Below, in pieces: positions 1 to 11,150 of a DNA stretch of 64,000 nt; within the stretch, counting starts at the first letter, position 1, and every line of letters starts with the position of its first letter. Location of the stretch: NCBI GenBank assembly GCA_949316235.1, contig OX438741.1:20399124-20463123 (forward strand), in the 5' to 3' direction. Position numbers and translations under genes: made by a program. The notes under the pieces are model-generated. The model was not told where the DNA came from, did not search any database, and saw nothing but the letters and a program-made list of their open reading frames with translations. Origin of the DNA: Oegoconia quadripuncta (Eukaryota; Arthropoda; Insecta; Lepidoptera; Autostichidae).

Positions 1-426
1 ATAAATTTTAAAGATGCCCAATAAAAATTCCTTTGCCAATGATAATGATACTAAAATAAACAATTTATCTTTAGAAAATCGTTAAAAGATGTTATCAATA
101 GCGAACGTGATTTATTTCAATATAGAATAGCGAATAATGGACCACGTCGAGAGATTGTCGACCCTCGTCATGTAGAATCGGTCATGACTCGCGACGGGAA
201 ACATAAAAGAAGCACCTATATTAATTTGATCTTCCACTCTTTTGTCAACCTGAAGAGGGCGCGGGAAACAAGCACCCGAGAGGTATTTATTTAGTTAAAA
301 AAAAAACGAAACCATTATAAATGTTTAGTGGTTTGATATTTAAGTGATTTAAGTTCAAAGGAATAAATCAGACGAATATGATATTCTTGCCATGGTTTTA
401 GAAATTATATAAATAGGAAATTGAAC
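1..426. other. No gene recognised
   Basis: AT-rich sequence in which I see no convincing ORF, RNA gene or repeat boundary. Confidence 0.4.
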
Positions 427-590
427 CGCCTCCGTGGCTCAATGTAAACAAAATAGGGTTTACGATTCCGAGGTCCTGGTTTCCATCCCCAACGGGTAAC
501 ATGTTTAGTACTCGGTTTAGTTGGTGGTAGCCATTTTAAATGTAGCATGCTATCTTCATCTGCCGCCAAACAGCAATGCTAATAGCAATG
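427..590 (+). repeat. SINE-A copy, 3' truncated
   Basis: First of about nine copies in the window of a roughly 310-bp tRNA-derived SINE, here called SINE-A. This copy has the head (GCCTCCGTGGCTCAATGTA, resembling a pol III A box) and a decayed B-box region. It runs into the body that includes the GCCGCCAAACAGCAATG stretch, then loses similarity before the A-rich 3' end. The best-preserved copy is at 58736-59048. No intact pol III promoter is expected here. Confidence 0.7.
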
Positions 591-1162
591 ATCTTGTGGC
601 TTTCGCATATTTGTCTTTTCAATATTCATACTATTTCGGAAGGAATGACTCAGCGTTGGGAATGACACATGTGCGCGACGCACCTCTTTTGTATAGTTTT
701 ACTTTTTTATGTTTTATTACCTATGATGCCTTTGACACATTATTACATTGGTTTCTTCCAACTGGAACTGGTTGAGCTGCTAACTGAAGTGTCAACTACT
801 TTTAATTTCCAAATACACCCATAAAATACCCTTTTTTCACAGTTTACTCCACAATTCTATCTCCTATAAACGCTCGTCGTTTACATCACTGCACTAGATA
901 ATGTAAAATAGAAGCTTGTAAAAAGCATATTACATTGAAAGTCAGATGTTACCTTAGCACCTTGACGGTAGACGTTTATCAAAGCGAGATTGCTCATTTG
1001 GAGAGTAATGAGAGCATTCATAGTGGAAACTCTGACACCTCCCAAGTGAGGCAATGAGGAGGATTGAATTGATTGTCTCATAAGGTCGTTGAAAAATGGA
1101 GTGTTTAACATTTATATGGCATTCATTTGAGATGCTATTATGGAATATTTTAAGCTTTGTAA
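591..1162. other. No gene recognised
   Basis: Short open frames occur on both strands, but none has a recognisable domain, splice sites or coding-like composition. Confidence 0.35.
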
Positions 1163-1440
1163 TATTACATACATACATAACGACCTTTTGTCCAAATGAG
1201 CTGATCATAGATAGCCCAAATATTAAAAGTTTAATGCTTAAAACAACATTCATGGTTCACCTTATGAAAAATTTAGGTACTTACAGAAATGCACACGTGG
1301 ATGGGAGAGCAATTTATAGATATTTTTTGGTGGAAAGTCCGTTAGTCGCCTTTGACGACATCCACAGGATGAGACGGGTTAGTTCAAATCTTTTACGTGC
1401 CGAAACCACAAAGCACTGTACAACTTTTTTAAATTATCAA
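1163..1440 (+). repeat. Dispersed repeat C copy
   Basis: Member of a roughly 270-bp family, here called repeat C, seen at least eight times in the window. The family starts near ACGACCTTTNTCCCAAATG. It continues through a block reading AACAACATTCATGGTTCACC and ends with TTAGTCGCC followed by a stretch ending in GACACCCA. This copy is old and diverged. The family has no ORF and may be a SINE or a LINE untranslated region. Confidence 0.6.
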
Positions 1441-2205
1441 AATAGCCTGAATTCAAGTATCGCATCACAAACGTGATTAATTAAACCTAATGAAGAATCA
1501 CAAGAATTAAAAAGCTCTTGAACAATCTCCCCTCTTAAGATAAGACTTAGAGAGGGCTTTAATAGCACTTATTCTGCACCGTAAAATTTTTCATGGAGCA
1601 TCACGCCTTCGTACCTTGGATCGTGTGAAGTCGAGTGAAGTTGACGATCCGTTGGGGCACAGTTAAGCGATCATACGGACAGTTGACGACAGTTATAACG
1701 GCTGAAACTTTTCAAATATTATGGATAATAGAAACTGAAATAGGGGTATAAAAGTTCGCCTTTTATTCTGTCACTTTGAAATTCATTTCATTCTTATGGC
1801 CTTGGCTAGCTTCTACACGCGGCTCTGCCCGGAAAAATTAATGACACCGACCGATAGTAGTAACTAGTCTACATAATGTCATGTGGCAAACACGGCACCA
1901 CATAGTATTAGGTAGCAAATTAACAACGATTTCGTTATATTTTTTATAACTTACAAAATAAAACGTTTTGATTTTAATTTTTCGAAGTTTTTATCGTGTT
2001 GTATATTCGAATTATTATTTATTTAATTACTAATTTATGTACAAAGTTGCTCTGTAGGTATTCGAGATTAGATATCCATCTATCCTTACTGATAGTAAAT
2101 ATACGAAACTCTGTCTTTTTGTCCGGCTTTCGCGTCTAAACTGCCGGTTTGAAATGAAGAATGAAGCCGCGGACGAAGGTTATATATCTATATAATACCT
2201 ATATA
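1441..2205. other. Intergenic, with a short diverged repeat
   Basis: No gene seen. Positions about 2080-2180 contain a CTGTCTTTTTGTCCGGCTTT-type block that recurs at about 48185-48300, so it is a dispersed repeat of unknown class. TA at 2204-2205 is the left target duplication of the adjacent mariner element. Confidence 0.4.
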
Positions 2206-2474
2206 CAGGGCGTCCCAAAGTTATGGGACATGAAGGGGAAGTACCTTAAATATCGTAGATAGTGAATTTTGCTCAAAGAAGACTTTATGTTATTTTTAAA
2301 AGTTAGTAATTCTGCATTCATAGATTTTCTAAAAATTATTTGCTTCGGCTGGGAATCGAACCGACTCAAATGTGAAAAAAAAAACACCCTACTTTTATGA
2401 TGCCAATCGAAAGAATAGCTAAAAAATAATAACTCTGCCTAAGTAACATAGTATTTTAAAAGAAAGGAACAACG
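2206..2474 (+). repeat. Left long terminal inverted repeat of the mariner element
   Basis: Pairs with 4057-4325 over about 269 bp with few mismatches. It contains a run of ten A and a stretch whose complement reads TCGGTTCGATTCCCAGCC, resembling a pol III B box. Short open frames within the arm are by-products of the repeat. Confidence 0.9.
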
Positions 2475-2551
2475 TGAAATTAATCATTTTAATCAAATAA
2501 AAAACATACATGAAACTGCCGTAGTCAATTAAGTAGGTATTTTTTTGTAAA

Positions 2552-3613
2552 TTAATTAATTAAATGCTCAAAATGTGATCCCTCTTGTCTTACGCAAATC
2601 GCCAATCTTTTAATGAGCCCGCTGCCTGTTGATTTTCTAATCATTTTATGGTGAACACTCGATGTGATATGGCACAATTCTGTTTGCAACTCGCCTACGT
2701 TCTCGTATCGCTTTTTGTATAGCATATCTTTCACGTATCCCCAAAAGAAGAAATCTAATGGTGTGAGGTCCGGGGATCTGGCCGGCCATCTAATCGGTCC
2801 ATTTGTACCAATCCATGTAGGAAAACATTCATTTAGAAAATCTGCTGCTCTCCGACTATTATGAGCCGGAGCTCCATCTTGTTGGAAAATTAAGTTTTCT
2901 TGCTCCGCCGCGGAATGGTTTCTTATCTTATCCCTTAAAATTTGAAGTATTCCTAAATACTTTTCTGTGTTCAAGGTTCCTTGGTAAAAATGGATTAAGA
3001 AAACCCGGTTTTTTAAAAGTCCGCACCAACAGTTGAGTGAAAAACGCACTTGGTTATTAGTTTCAGTCACTCGTAGGGGATTTTCTTTAGACCAAATACG
3101 ATTATTGTTGCGGTTATACATACCGTTATTGCTAAAGTTAGATTCGTCTGTCCAAATAATATTATCCAAAAAATTTGGATCTTCGAGCAATCGTGCCTGG
3201 ATATCAAGACAGAAATTTTTTCTCCTTTCTGTATCGCCCGGAAGTAATTTTTGAACCAATCGTCCTTCAACATAACTCTTAAAACCGTGTTTTTTTAATA
3301 CACGGTGTATTTTACTTTTTGAAACTCCAATTTCATGTTCTCCTTCTCTCACCGATGCTTTCGGAAAAGCCGAAAAGTAAATTAAAATACCAAGTTCTTC
3401 GTCGTTGATCGTATGGTTTTCTTGCTGTGGTTCTCTTGGGCGTTTATCGAAACGTCCCAGAGTTTTCAAATTGTTCACAAGCCTTTTCAAAACTTTACGA
3501 GACGGTATTTGTCTATCAGGATATTTTACGCCATACCACCGCAAACTTCTAGAGATATCTTTATCGTTCAAAAAATATGCTTCCATTAGATCAAAACTTA
3601 CTTGATATGCCAT
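2552..3613 (-). CDS. Mariner-superfamily (DDE/D) transposase, intact
   Basis: 353-residue protein with no internal stop, starting MAYQVSFDLM and ending just inside the left arm. The N-terminal ~110 residues look like the helix-turn-helix DNA-binding region of insect mariner-like transposases (YPDRQIPSRK near residues 31-40). The C-terminal half is an RNase-H-fold catalytic domain. Candidate acidic residues are D156 (WTDESNF), D246 (FQQDGAPAH) and D287 (PDLTPLDFFFWG), with 40 residues between the last two, so DD40D by hand count rather than the DD34D of Mos1. Its role would be to bind the terminal repeats and cut and paste the element at TA. In the 5' flank, two direct copies of a ~35-bp segment occur at about 3684-3720 and 3777-3815. 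Confidence 0.93.
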   Translation of the reverse strand: MAYQVSFDLMEAYFLNDKDISRSLRWYGVKYPDRQIPSRKVLKRLVNNLKTLGRFDKRPREPQQENHTINDEELGILIYFSAFPKASVREGEHEIGVSKSKIHRVLKKHGFKSYVEGRLVQKLLPGDTERRKNFCLDIQARLLEDPNFLDNIIWTDESNFSNNGMYNRNNNRIWSKENPLRVTETNNQVRFSLNCWCGLLKNRVFLIHFYQGTLNTEKYLGILQILRDKIRNHSAAEQENLIFQQDGAPAHNSRRAADFLNECFPTWIGTNGPIRWPARSPDLTPLDFFFWGYVKDMLYKKRYENVGELQTELCHITSSVHHKMIRKSTGSGLIKRLAICVRQEGSHFEHLIN

Positions 3614-4056
3614 GTTCGCAATAAATTAACACAATAACACTTGTGTAAGTGAATTGAGACTAAACAGATCAATATCCGAAAAACAAACGCTCGCACATAC
3701 TGTTCCATTTTCAAATTTAAGAACAACATTTAAAAATATCACTTCTTTTTAAAATATCTTAAAAAGTATGCATTCAAACAAACGCTGTCATAAACTGTTC
3801 CATTTTCAAATTATAAATTATTTATTTTTGTTTTTAATTTGCCTTCTGTCTAGCTTACAGAGGACGTATTGAAATACAAGTTTTATCATTTCATCTACAC
3901 GTGCACTTATAATAAGGAAAACTATGTTAGTACCTATTTTATGAAGTGGGTACTTATTTACGAATAATCAATGCTATCTTTGGAATGATAATATCGCTAC
4001 TTTTCGAACGTCGTCGGCAATAAATAACTTTCTTGAAATTTGACTCAATCATTTTA

Positions 4057-4325
4057 TGTTGTTCCTTTCTTTTAAAATACTATGTTACTTAGGCAGAGTT
4101 ATTATTTTTTAGCTATTCTTTCGATTGGCATCATAAAAGTAGGGTGTTTTTTTTTTCACATTTAAGTCGGTTCGATTCCCAGCCGAAGCAAGTAATTTTT
4201 AGAAAATCTATGAATGCAGAATTACTAACTTTTAAAAATAACATAAAGTCTTCTTTGAGCAAAATTCACTATCTACAATATTTAAGGTACTTCCCCTTCA
4301 TGTCCCATAACTTTGGGACGCCCTG
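4057..4325 (-). repeat. Right long terminal inverted repeat of the mariner element
   Basis: Inverted copy of 2206-2474. The match breaks down inward of about 4057, near GTTGTTCCTTTC. It is identical to the right arm of the deleted copy ending at 31434. Confidence 0.9.
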
Positions 4326-4332
4326 TATATAA

Positions 4333-4397
4333 AACCTACCTATGCCAATTACTTCTATTTCACATACCTTACGGTAAATAAACTCATGCGGTATATT
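4333..4397. repeat. Partial MITE end (same family as 8339-8720)
   Basis: Shares TACCTATGCCAAT and CTTACGGTA followed by AAACTCATNCGGTATA with the right end of the MITE at 8339-8720. Only this end is present, so it is a fragment. Confidence 0.5.
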
Positions 4398-5985
4398 TGT
4401 ATAAATTAATTTCTTTTTTTTTTAATTTAAATGGTCCGTACCTATTGAAAAAAAAAGAAATATTACTCAGGTACTCGTTGTCTTAGTTTCTCAGTTAAAA
4501 GTATAAGAAAATTGATAATTTAGAAATCCCCGAGCAAACAAATGATTATAACATTCACATAGACCAAATCAACTTTGTTTAAGTGAAGCAAAATTACCAA
4601 CGTAATTTTACCGAAAATGGCTGGTAAAATACGGATATTTTACGATTATTTATATAAATAAATTACGGTAAAATTACCAGCGATTTATGACGTTTTAAAT
4701 TTTAATTTGTGTTAAAACCCGTGCGTGTTATATTGCAAAATTATGCAACGTTGCCGATTCGTGCAGTCCGCCATATTGTGCGCCGTTGCGCTCTTGCCGT
4801 TCCGCTGTTGGTGAGCTACTGAGCAACCGGCGATTAGTTCACTTGGTTTTGTCCGGCAGACTACACGTGCACGAGTAATCATAATCGTTATTCGAAAACT
4901 ACCTTGTTTGTGAAAATCTGTTGCATGGATCCGGAACGTTTATGAAGTGACAATACAATGCTTCCGCCGCATTTCACTGCGCGATATTTTTTTGTAGTAG
5001 TTTAATACGTTTTTTACCAAACGTTTCCATATTTATAAAATACCGTATTTTATGTAAGATATCGTTTTTATCGTATTTTATCGTGGTACCGTGCACGCTA
5101 CCTACATATATCATGTGCATAATTTTTCCTAACCCAAAGGTAGCTTTTTTCCTATCCCCTTTTTCTTATTTTTTTTTATGCTTCTTATTGTTGTACAATA
5201 AAGAATATTTTGTTTGTTTGTAATTTTACAGCTTTACAAACGTCGTCAAACGCATAGGTAACACCCGTCGTTTTTCTTCAGGGCTTAATAAAATTTTTCT
5301 ATTTGATGTCTTCTTATGCATCACAAATAAAAGCTTATTTCTTGTAGGCATTGTCGTTTCTCCAGTCTGTGTTCAGGATGCGGAATAATAGCCTTAATTA
5401 GAAATATTCCCGTAGGCTCGTGCTCTTTACTCCGTCGGCTTTTTATGGCGCCGAAAGATATCGATGTGAGGACAAAATTAATGGGCAGAAGAAAGAATCC
5501 TTAATGGACGAAATTTTAATAACGCTCGAGAAATGGAGTTAATGCTTTTATGCAGAATATTATGGCAATTGGGAAAATCTATAAATACTTAGGTATCGTC
5601 ATTTGCTTGCAAAAACATTATATTACTTACTTGATTACTTGATTAGGGGTAGGATGATACAATATGTTGACACTAGAGTTAGGATCACATTTTGCTACCT
5701 GGATGTATTACGGTATAAAGAACCGTTTTTGTTGTCTTATCAGGGTTCCATAGTCAACAAGGAACCCTTACAGTTTCGTCTCATAGTCTTTAGCTCAGAG
5801 ACTCTTATTAATCACACCGACAAAATGGTAAAATAAATCTTGAAAAAAAAAATCTCAAACAAAAAAGGCCGTTTTCCATCCGCATATTGTGACGCAAGTA
5901 CGAAACCCATACACTGCGCATTGCCTGACACGTACTTGGCCGATTTTTTTAATTTATGTCTACAGTAGAGCACCCACAGACTTTT
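4398..5985. other. Intergenic, unassigned repeats
   Basis: No gene seen. About 4590-4680 has mirrored stretches of GGTAAAATTACC type around an AT core, suggesting a small inverted-repeat element. About 5690-5840 contains GGGTTCCATAGTCAACAAGG, a motif of a dispersed repeat; related GGGTTCC text occurs near 20060. Confidence 0.35.
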
Positions 5986-5989
5986 TTTT

Positions 5990-6400
5990 GTTATTTTCGC
6001 GGGGAAAAGCCTTACCCATTCCGCTACGCATACGGCGACACGGCAATGTGGGACCCACTAAAACCCCGTAGCGACCTTCCTCGGCAGTAGGGACCCGACC
6101 AACCCATTACGGGTTAAGCCCAAAATGGGGTGGTCAGAGATAACTCAAAAATTTGCGTTTGGGTGCCCCAAAATTTAAAAACTTAATGCTTGAAACAACT
6201 TCCATGGTTCATCTTTCGAAGTATACAGAATGGCCTACCTGACAGGAGGTGAAGATCATCGCCGTTAAAATGTACAGATCTAGAGATTTCTTGGTGAAAA
6301 GTCATTTAGTCGCCTCCTACGACGCCCACGGGAAGAGATGGGTAGATTCTATTATTTTCAAGTGGGGAACCACACAGCACCCTTGTATTCTTTCTAATTT
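5990..6400 (+). repeat. Repeat C copy with extra 5' segment
   Basis: The 3' part (about 6110-6400) is a repeat C copy. It is preceded by a GC-richer block reading CGACACGGCAATGTGGGACC and a second ending ACCCATTACGGGTT that the other copies lack. The extra block may be untranslated LINE sequence, which would mean repeat C is a LINE tail rather than a SINE. Confidence 0.5.
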
Positions 6401-6811
6401 AAAGACAATGCAGTGACGTTATCAACCTGTAAGTGACTATTCGTCAAATAACAAATTTATTGAACCTACAAGTAATTACAATCGCTGAACCCTGGAGCTA
6501 AATTTTCAGAATTCTTTCGCAAAAAGCCTTTGGTAATCTAATAACCCTATAAACAAGTTATTGAAAATATTAGACGTTCCACCCTTATTGCTTCTGCTGA
6601 ATCGATTTCCCATTCCAAATTGGAAAACAGCCCCCAATTTGGTGGTCGTCTTTAAAAACTCATTTCGTTTCGCAAATTATCGAAGGCGGAGTGAAAGCAA
6701 AGTTCACAACGGGCCCTTATCCAATGAAAATCGAGTGAATTGTACAGTCCACCGCACTAGTAATAGTAAGTATGTTTGCCTGTAACAAATATACATATAT
6801 GTATAACGTCA

Positions 6812-7350
6812 CGACCTTTAGCCCAAATGGGGTGGTCACAGATATCCCAGACAATAGTGTTTGCATGTTGTTTTTTATGTACAACGGGTTGATACTTGCC
6901 CTCAATCACACCTGATGTTAAGTGAAGATGAGGTCGAAGGTGGAAGCGTACTGACCCGGAATCCTCAACATAATGGGGGGGACAACAATGCTATTAACAT
7001 TGCTGCTTGGCGGCAGATTTAGATAAGATGGTGGTAGCTAGCCAGGCGGACATTTAAAATGCCCTACCACCAACCAAACCGAGTACTTAAACATGTACCC
7101 CGTTGGGGATCGAACCTGCGACCTCCGAATCGTAAACCTAATGTTGTTTACATTGAGCCACGGAGGCGGTTCTAAACATTAAAATTTAATGATTGAAACA
7201 ACATCCACGATTCACCTTATGAAAAATGCAATGCACACGTGTCAGGGGGTGAACTCATCGCCGCTGAAACGTGCAAAACTATACGTTTTTTAGTCCCTTA
7301 GTCGCCTTTTATGACACCCATGGGAAGAGATGGGTTGGTTCTATTCTACT
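6812..7350 (+). repeat. Repeat C copy split by a SINE-A
   Basis: The left part (6812-6868) ends in the GATATCCCAGACAATAG stretch and the right part resumes at about 7174 with TTTAATGATTGAAACAACAT. The two halves would be contiguous without the SINE-A between them. Confidence 0.7.
6870..7170 (-). repeat. SINE-A copy inserted in repeat C
   Basis: Nearly full-length copy in reverse. The 3' end is at 6870 (TTTTTTATGTACAACGGG on the + strand) and the 5' tRNA-like head near 7170 (GAGCCACGGAGGCGG). The B-box region reads GGTTCGATCCCC in its own orientation. It is younger than the repeat C copy it interrupts. Confidence 0.8.
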
Positions 7351-8210
7351 GTAATAAATATCATTTACTTATTTCATTTCTATTGCTTGGTAAACTTACA
7401 GCATATGTATAAATATAATAGTCATTAATGACAGTAGATTATTGTAATGTCAATAAACAGTTTACACTTGTTGGATTTTTTTGCTTATTTTAAAGAGAGT
7501 TTTTTCAATAAATAAGATGTCACCCTCATAGTTATACAAGATAACTTAACCCACACTTGAACAGTGGGTGTTCAACCACTGTCCAATCCTATTACATCGT
7601 GTACCTAACAAGGTTGTGGCATCAAAGTGATGTTATCAGCCTCTGTCAGATGGATAGGGCACGTATTGCGACACTACACTCATGGGCCTCAGAGTATTTG
7701 TGTAGAAAGGTTTCACGAAGATTTTTTTTATTAATTTTTTGTAACCTTTGGTACTGTATAAGGAGGGGATTATCACGTGATAGACGATTATATCTTAGGG
7801 TAAGTTCGGTATTTTTTCAGTTTTCTATTTTAAAGTTGCGTATTCAAAACTATGAATCCTTGTAGTTTCACGCACATCGACGTGTGGGGTATAATTTTTT
7901 ATATGTTCAAGCTTTGTTTATTATCAATATACAAATACATCCTTTAACTTTTCCAGCGTGTGACCAAAAACTGAATAAAAATCAAGTTTGCTATACACTT
8001 TTTAATGAAAATTGTATGGACTGTACCTACATACGTTAATAATTTTTGAAATATCCTCAATCTTCAATTAACCACTTTCACGAGTTTACCGATTAAAAAA
8101 CTAAATTTGCGTTACATCAAAATTTCACAATTACAATTTATTGTCGATGAAAGAAGCTGTGATACAATGTTAAAAAAAGATATGTGATTAACACAAACTA
8201 CGGAATCCTA
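7351..8210. other. No gene recognised
   Basis: AT-rich. A 102-residue open frame at 7557-7865 has no domain or splice context and is probably chance or decayed repeat. Confidence 0.35.
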
Positions 8211-8212
8211 AA

Positions 8213-8960
8213 TTGATTAAAGAAAGGTGTGACGTGCAAGATGACGTAGTGAATAAGATAGAAAGAGGTATGTAAGGTGGTTTGGGCACATGGAACGAAT
8301 GAACGAGTGAAAGTAGAATAACGAAAGCAATATCTATACTGGATGAGTTTTTTACGATAAGGAAAAAAATACGGCATATTAGGTAAGTGAAATAGAAGAA
8401 ATTGGCATAGGTACTTACTTTAATTTTTTTTTTCTTCAAAACCATAAAATGTAATAAAACGTTGTGGCATTTGACGGTCGCGTACCTATTGCACATAATT
8501 ACATCATTAAATTAAATAAATTAAAAATTTTGGAGAAAATATAAGTTCCAATTAAACTTCGCATAATAGGAACCCTAGGAATCCCGCCAGTCGCATATCA
8601 ATCTCCAGCAAGCGAGTGGGTCGATGATGGTTATGAAAATAAAAAATTTAAACTACCTATGCCAATATTTCACTTACCTAATTACCCTATTTTTTCCTTA
8701 CGGTATAAAAACTCATCCGGTATAGCGTAAGCGAGAATGGAAGAGTCGGTGAAGGTCGACCAAGAAAGACGTATTTCAATTAAATGACTGATGTACTTAC
8801 AAAAGGTCAGGTGCGGTCAACCACTAACCGACAAGCGTGTATCAAGCATTTGATGAGAGTGGACGAACGAAAGTCGTAGATACCTATGTCAGAATCGTTT
8901 GCAAGTGGGAATCCATAATCTCTGCCTACCCCAACGGAAAACAGGCGTGAGCATATGTAT
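8213..8960 (+). pseudogene. LINE relic (3' end of reverse-transcriptase ORF), split by a MITE
   Basis: Translated pieces match the C-terminal part of a common insect non-LTR polyprotein. Before 8338 there is IKERCDVQDDVVNKIERGM, then a frameshift, then RITKAISI. After 8724 there is SENGRVGEGRPRKTYF and later text resembling RSTTNRQACIKHLMRV. Stops and frameshifts make it non-functional. The same LINE occurs in reverse at 21380-22430, also split by a MITE at almost the same codon. Confidence 0.75.
8339..8720. mobile_element. MITE inside LINE relic, TATA duplication
   Basis: 382 bp with inverted ends (CYGGATGAGTTTTT at each tip, then a TAAGGAAAAAA stretch and later a GGCATAGGTA stretch). TATA flanks it at 8335-8338 and 8721-8724. 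It has no transposase. A fragment of the same family is at 4333-4397. Confidence 0.75.
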
Positions 8961-9082
8961 CTACGTTCTTAAATATTTATGCGAGCCTGAGAAATAGCTA
9001 CTTATACGGATAAAAAAATTGTTATGCCTTATTTCTAGCACGCAATAAAGGCCATGCTCATAAAGCATATAATGTTCGAACC

Positions 9083-9816
9083 CTAAAGGTACTCATAGAC
9101 ATGCTCTTTAATAGCATGCTACAAAGCGTGCTTATGAGTATGCTCTTGAACTGATACATTTGCTAGCAAAATGCATGCAAGTTTTAATGAGCTAGTTTTC
9201 TTGAATGAGCATGCTTTAACTAAACAATCCGTATTGCTATTTCGTACGCGAAAAACTGTGGACGTGAGGGAAATGAACTGAATAGAATCATACTTTTGCT
9301 TGCAATGCAATACATCCAAAAAATTCCGTCATCAAGGAAGAAAACGAGTAGAAAAAACAAGAAATTTGGGTCCGTAATTACATACCCCCAGCGATACATT
9401 TTTGGCGCGAAGACATGCATGCACGAACAACTGACGATGCTAGCAGCCTCATAAGCAAACCAGCGGGGTTTATGTGTAAGTCCATCGATATCATCAACGA
9501 TTACGTTCTGACATGTGATTGGTTGACTCATCGCTGGCTCGACAATTCGACGGTTGCTCATTGGTCAACGTTGTCGATGACAATATCGATAAAGTTATAG
9601 AATGACGCGCCTGTTCACAAGTGCTTACAGCATGCCCCCTCCTACCATCACCTCAGGTAGCATACCCAAAAATCGAACGTGGATCGATTTGTAAGCAGGC
9701 CCACATAAAGCATGTTCGATAATAGCAATGATTTCGACGCACATTACACTAGGTAGCACTTGCTCACTAATAGCATGCTTCCGTGCTATTTACTAGCATG
9801 TCTATCTGTACCTTTA
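9083..9816. mobile_element. Non-autonomous inverted-repeat element rich in AGCATGCT
   Basis: The ends are inverted: CTAAAGGTAC and ATAGACATGCT on the left are mirrored by AGCATGTCTAT and GTACCTTTAG on the right. Both subterminal zones repeat AGCATGCT-like octamers (near 9112, 9210, 9774). The interior has no transposase; the open frames across 9220-9600 show no known domain. The target duplication is not clear to me. Confidence 0.6.
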
Positions 9817-10570
9817 GAAAGGTTCCACTGAGTATTACATACAGTAAATACGTGTATACTACGTCCAAAAGGTTTAACAATTGAAAAAGCTATTTCATTT
9901 TTGTGTCCGGGACGCGAAGTGGAATGTTGTAGCGTTGGTGCTCGTAAACACGTTGTTTATCCTCCCACGGCTCTAATCTCTGGTATTTACTTTTTGCCAC
10001 GCGTATCTCAGGAGGTTTAATAAATATTAAAAAAAAAAAAAGTTTATTATTTTGTGTACAGCGGCTGAGTGGGAAAACCGGAGGTTTGTAATTTGTATGC
10101 CTTTATTTGTTCGCACGTGATTTAGGAAAGGGTTTTCGAAATAGAATGTACTGGTGTGCGATAAAGGTCTAACAAAATTAACCCGACAAACGTTGCAGAG
10201 TGTATGTATAGGTGTACATATTACGAAAAAAATTAAATATTAAAGTTAACAGATTTTATTCAAAAAATAAAATTTAGAAATGTAAATTTTGTGAGTTGGA
10301 CATTAATGGCCGCGTGCTCTAAGTACTTTGTAACAACACACAAACACGTGCCGCGGTATCTTTGAAGACGTCGACGTGGCCTGTCGCCGCCGCGACTTGC
10401 TGTAATTGGTTGCGCCCTGTGCCTCGCCACCCGCCATCCCCTTTAGCGTCTTCCATATCAATGGAACGTTGCCTGTTTTTTCTCATTGATAAAACAAGCT
10501 TTGTCGTGTTAATTTTGTTAGACCCTATAGAGAATTTTATATGTTTGTTTGGTCGAATCTACAGCCTTAC
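9817..10570. other. No gene recognised
   Basis: I see no repeat boundary. The 106-residue open frame beginning at 10362 has an odd, Pro/Arg/Cys-rich start and then runs into the SINE fragment after 10575, so I do not call it a gene. Confidence 0.35.
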
Positions 10571-10574
10571 ATAT

Positions 10575-10682
10575 CACCACTGTTGGGGCACAGTGTCCTC
10601 CCACTTGGAGAGGGTGTGGGCCATAATCCACCACGTGGGCCTAGTGAAGATTGGTAGATTTGTCAGACTGGTGGCCATCTGA
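10575..10682 (+). repeat. SINE body fragment
   Basis: Contains TCCCACTTGGAGAGGGTGTG, then a GGGCCATAATCCACCAC stretch, then GTGGGCCTAGTGAAGATTGG. Similar text in reverse lies at about 50260-50430, and related wording occurs in SINE-D at 48345-48652. This is a fragment without a clear promoter box. Confidence 0.55.
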
Positions 10683-10744
10683 CAGTGTAAGATGATGAAC
10701 TATAAACTGGAAATTTAGAAAACAAATGTTTATTATCATCCAGA

Positions 10745-10885
10745 TAAACCAACCAAAAGCTACATAATCATCGACGTTGTTTCAAGCATTAAACTTTTAA
10801 TGTTTGGAACACCCAAACGACAATATTTGGGATACTCTGACCACCCCATTTGGGATAACGGTCGTGACGTAATGTATCTATAATT
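10745..10885 (-). repeat. Repeat C fragment
   Basis: Reverse copy of the repeat C head: GACCACCCCATTTGGGATAA on the + strand is the complement of the family's start. Confidence 0.65.
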
Positions 10886-10909
10886 ATAAATAACAATAAA
10901 TATCCTTGA

Positions 10910-11150
10910 ACATACACACAGCGTCATCTATTTCTACAATAAGCAATTAGACTTGTAATATGGATATCAGAAGGTTGATATAACTACCCAAATATTTTTT
11001 CGTCTAAATAAATACACATATGAATGAAAACATCCGTAACACATGTCCTTATTCATCATACAAACATATGCCCCTGGCGGATTTCAAACCCGCGACCTTT
11101 AAGTATAGCAGTCAAGGTTTTTAACCACTATATTATTATCTCAAACAATA
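10910..11150 (-). repeat. SINE-B copy
   Basis: Second tRNA-derived family. The B box in reverse reads GGATTTCAAACCCGCGACC and the A-box region near 11140 is TAACCACTATA. The tail side carries the family's CATCCGTAACACATGTCC and CAAACATATGCCCC text. Full copies are at 16148 and 19697. Confidence 0.65.

Larger units (their letters stand above)
2206..4325 (-). mobile_element. Complete mariner-superfamily DNA transposon
   Basis: A 2120-bp element bounded by TA on both sides (2204-2205 and 4326-4327), the target duplication expected of Tc1/mariner elements. Its outer ends are perfect inverted repeats beginning CAGGGCGTCCCAAAG, and the arms remain nearly identical for about 270 bp, far longer than the roughly 30 bp typical of classical mariners. 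One uninterrupted transposase gene lies between them on the minus strand. A nearly identical internally deleted copy at 30570-31434 argues for recent mobility. Whether it is still active cannot be told from sequence alone. Confidence 0.93.

Noticed and set aside
2199..2387. 62-codon ORF MFFFSHLSRFDS, repeated near 4144, 30563 and 31253
   Set aside because: It lies in the mariner inverted arms in all four places and is explained by them.
10362..10682. 106-codon frame as a gene
   Set aside because: Its end lies in a SINE fragment and no domain or splice signals are seen.
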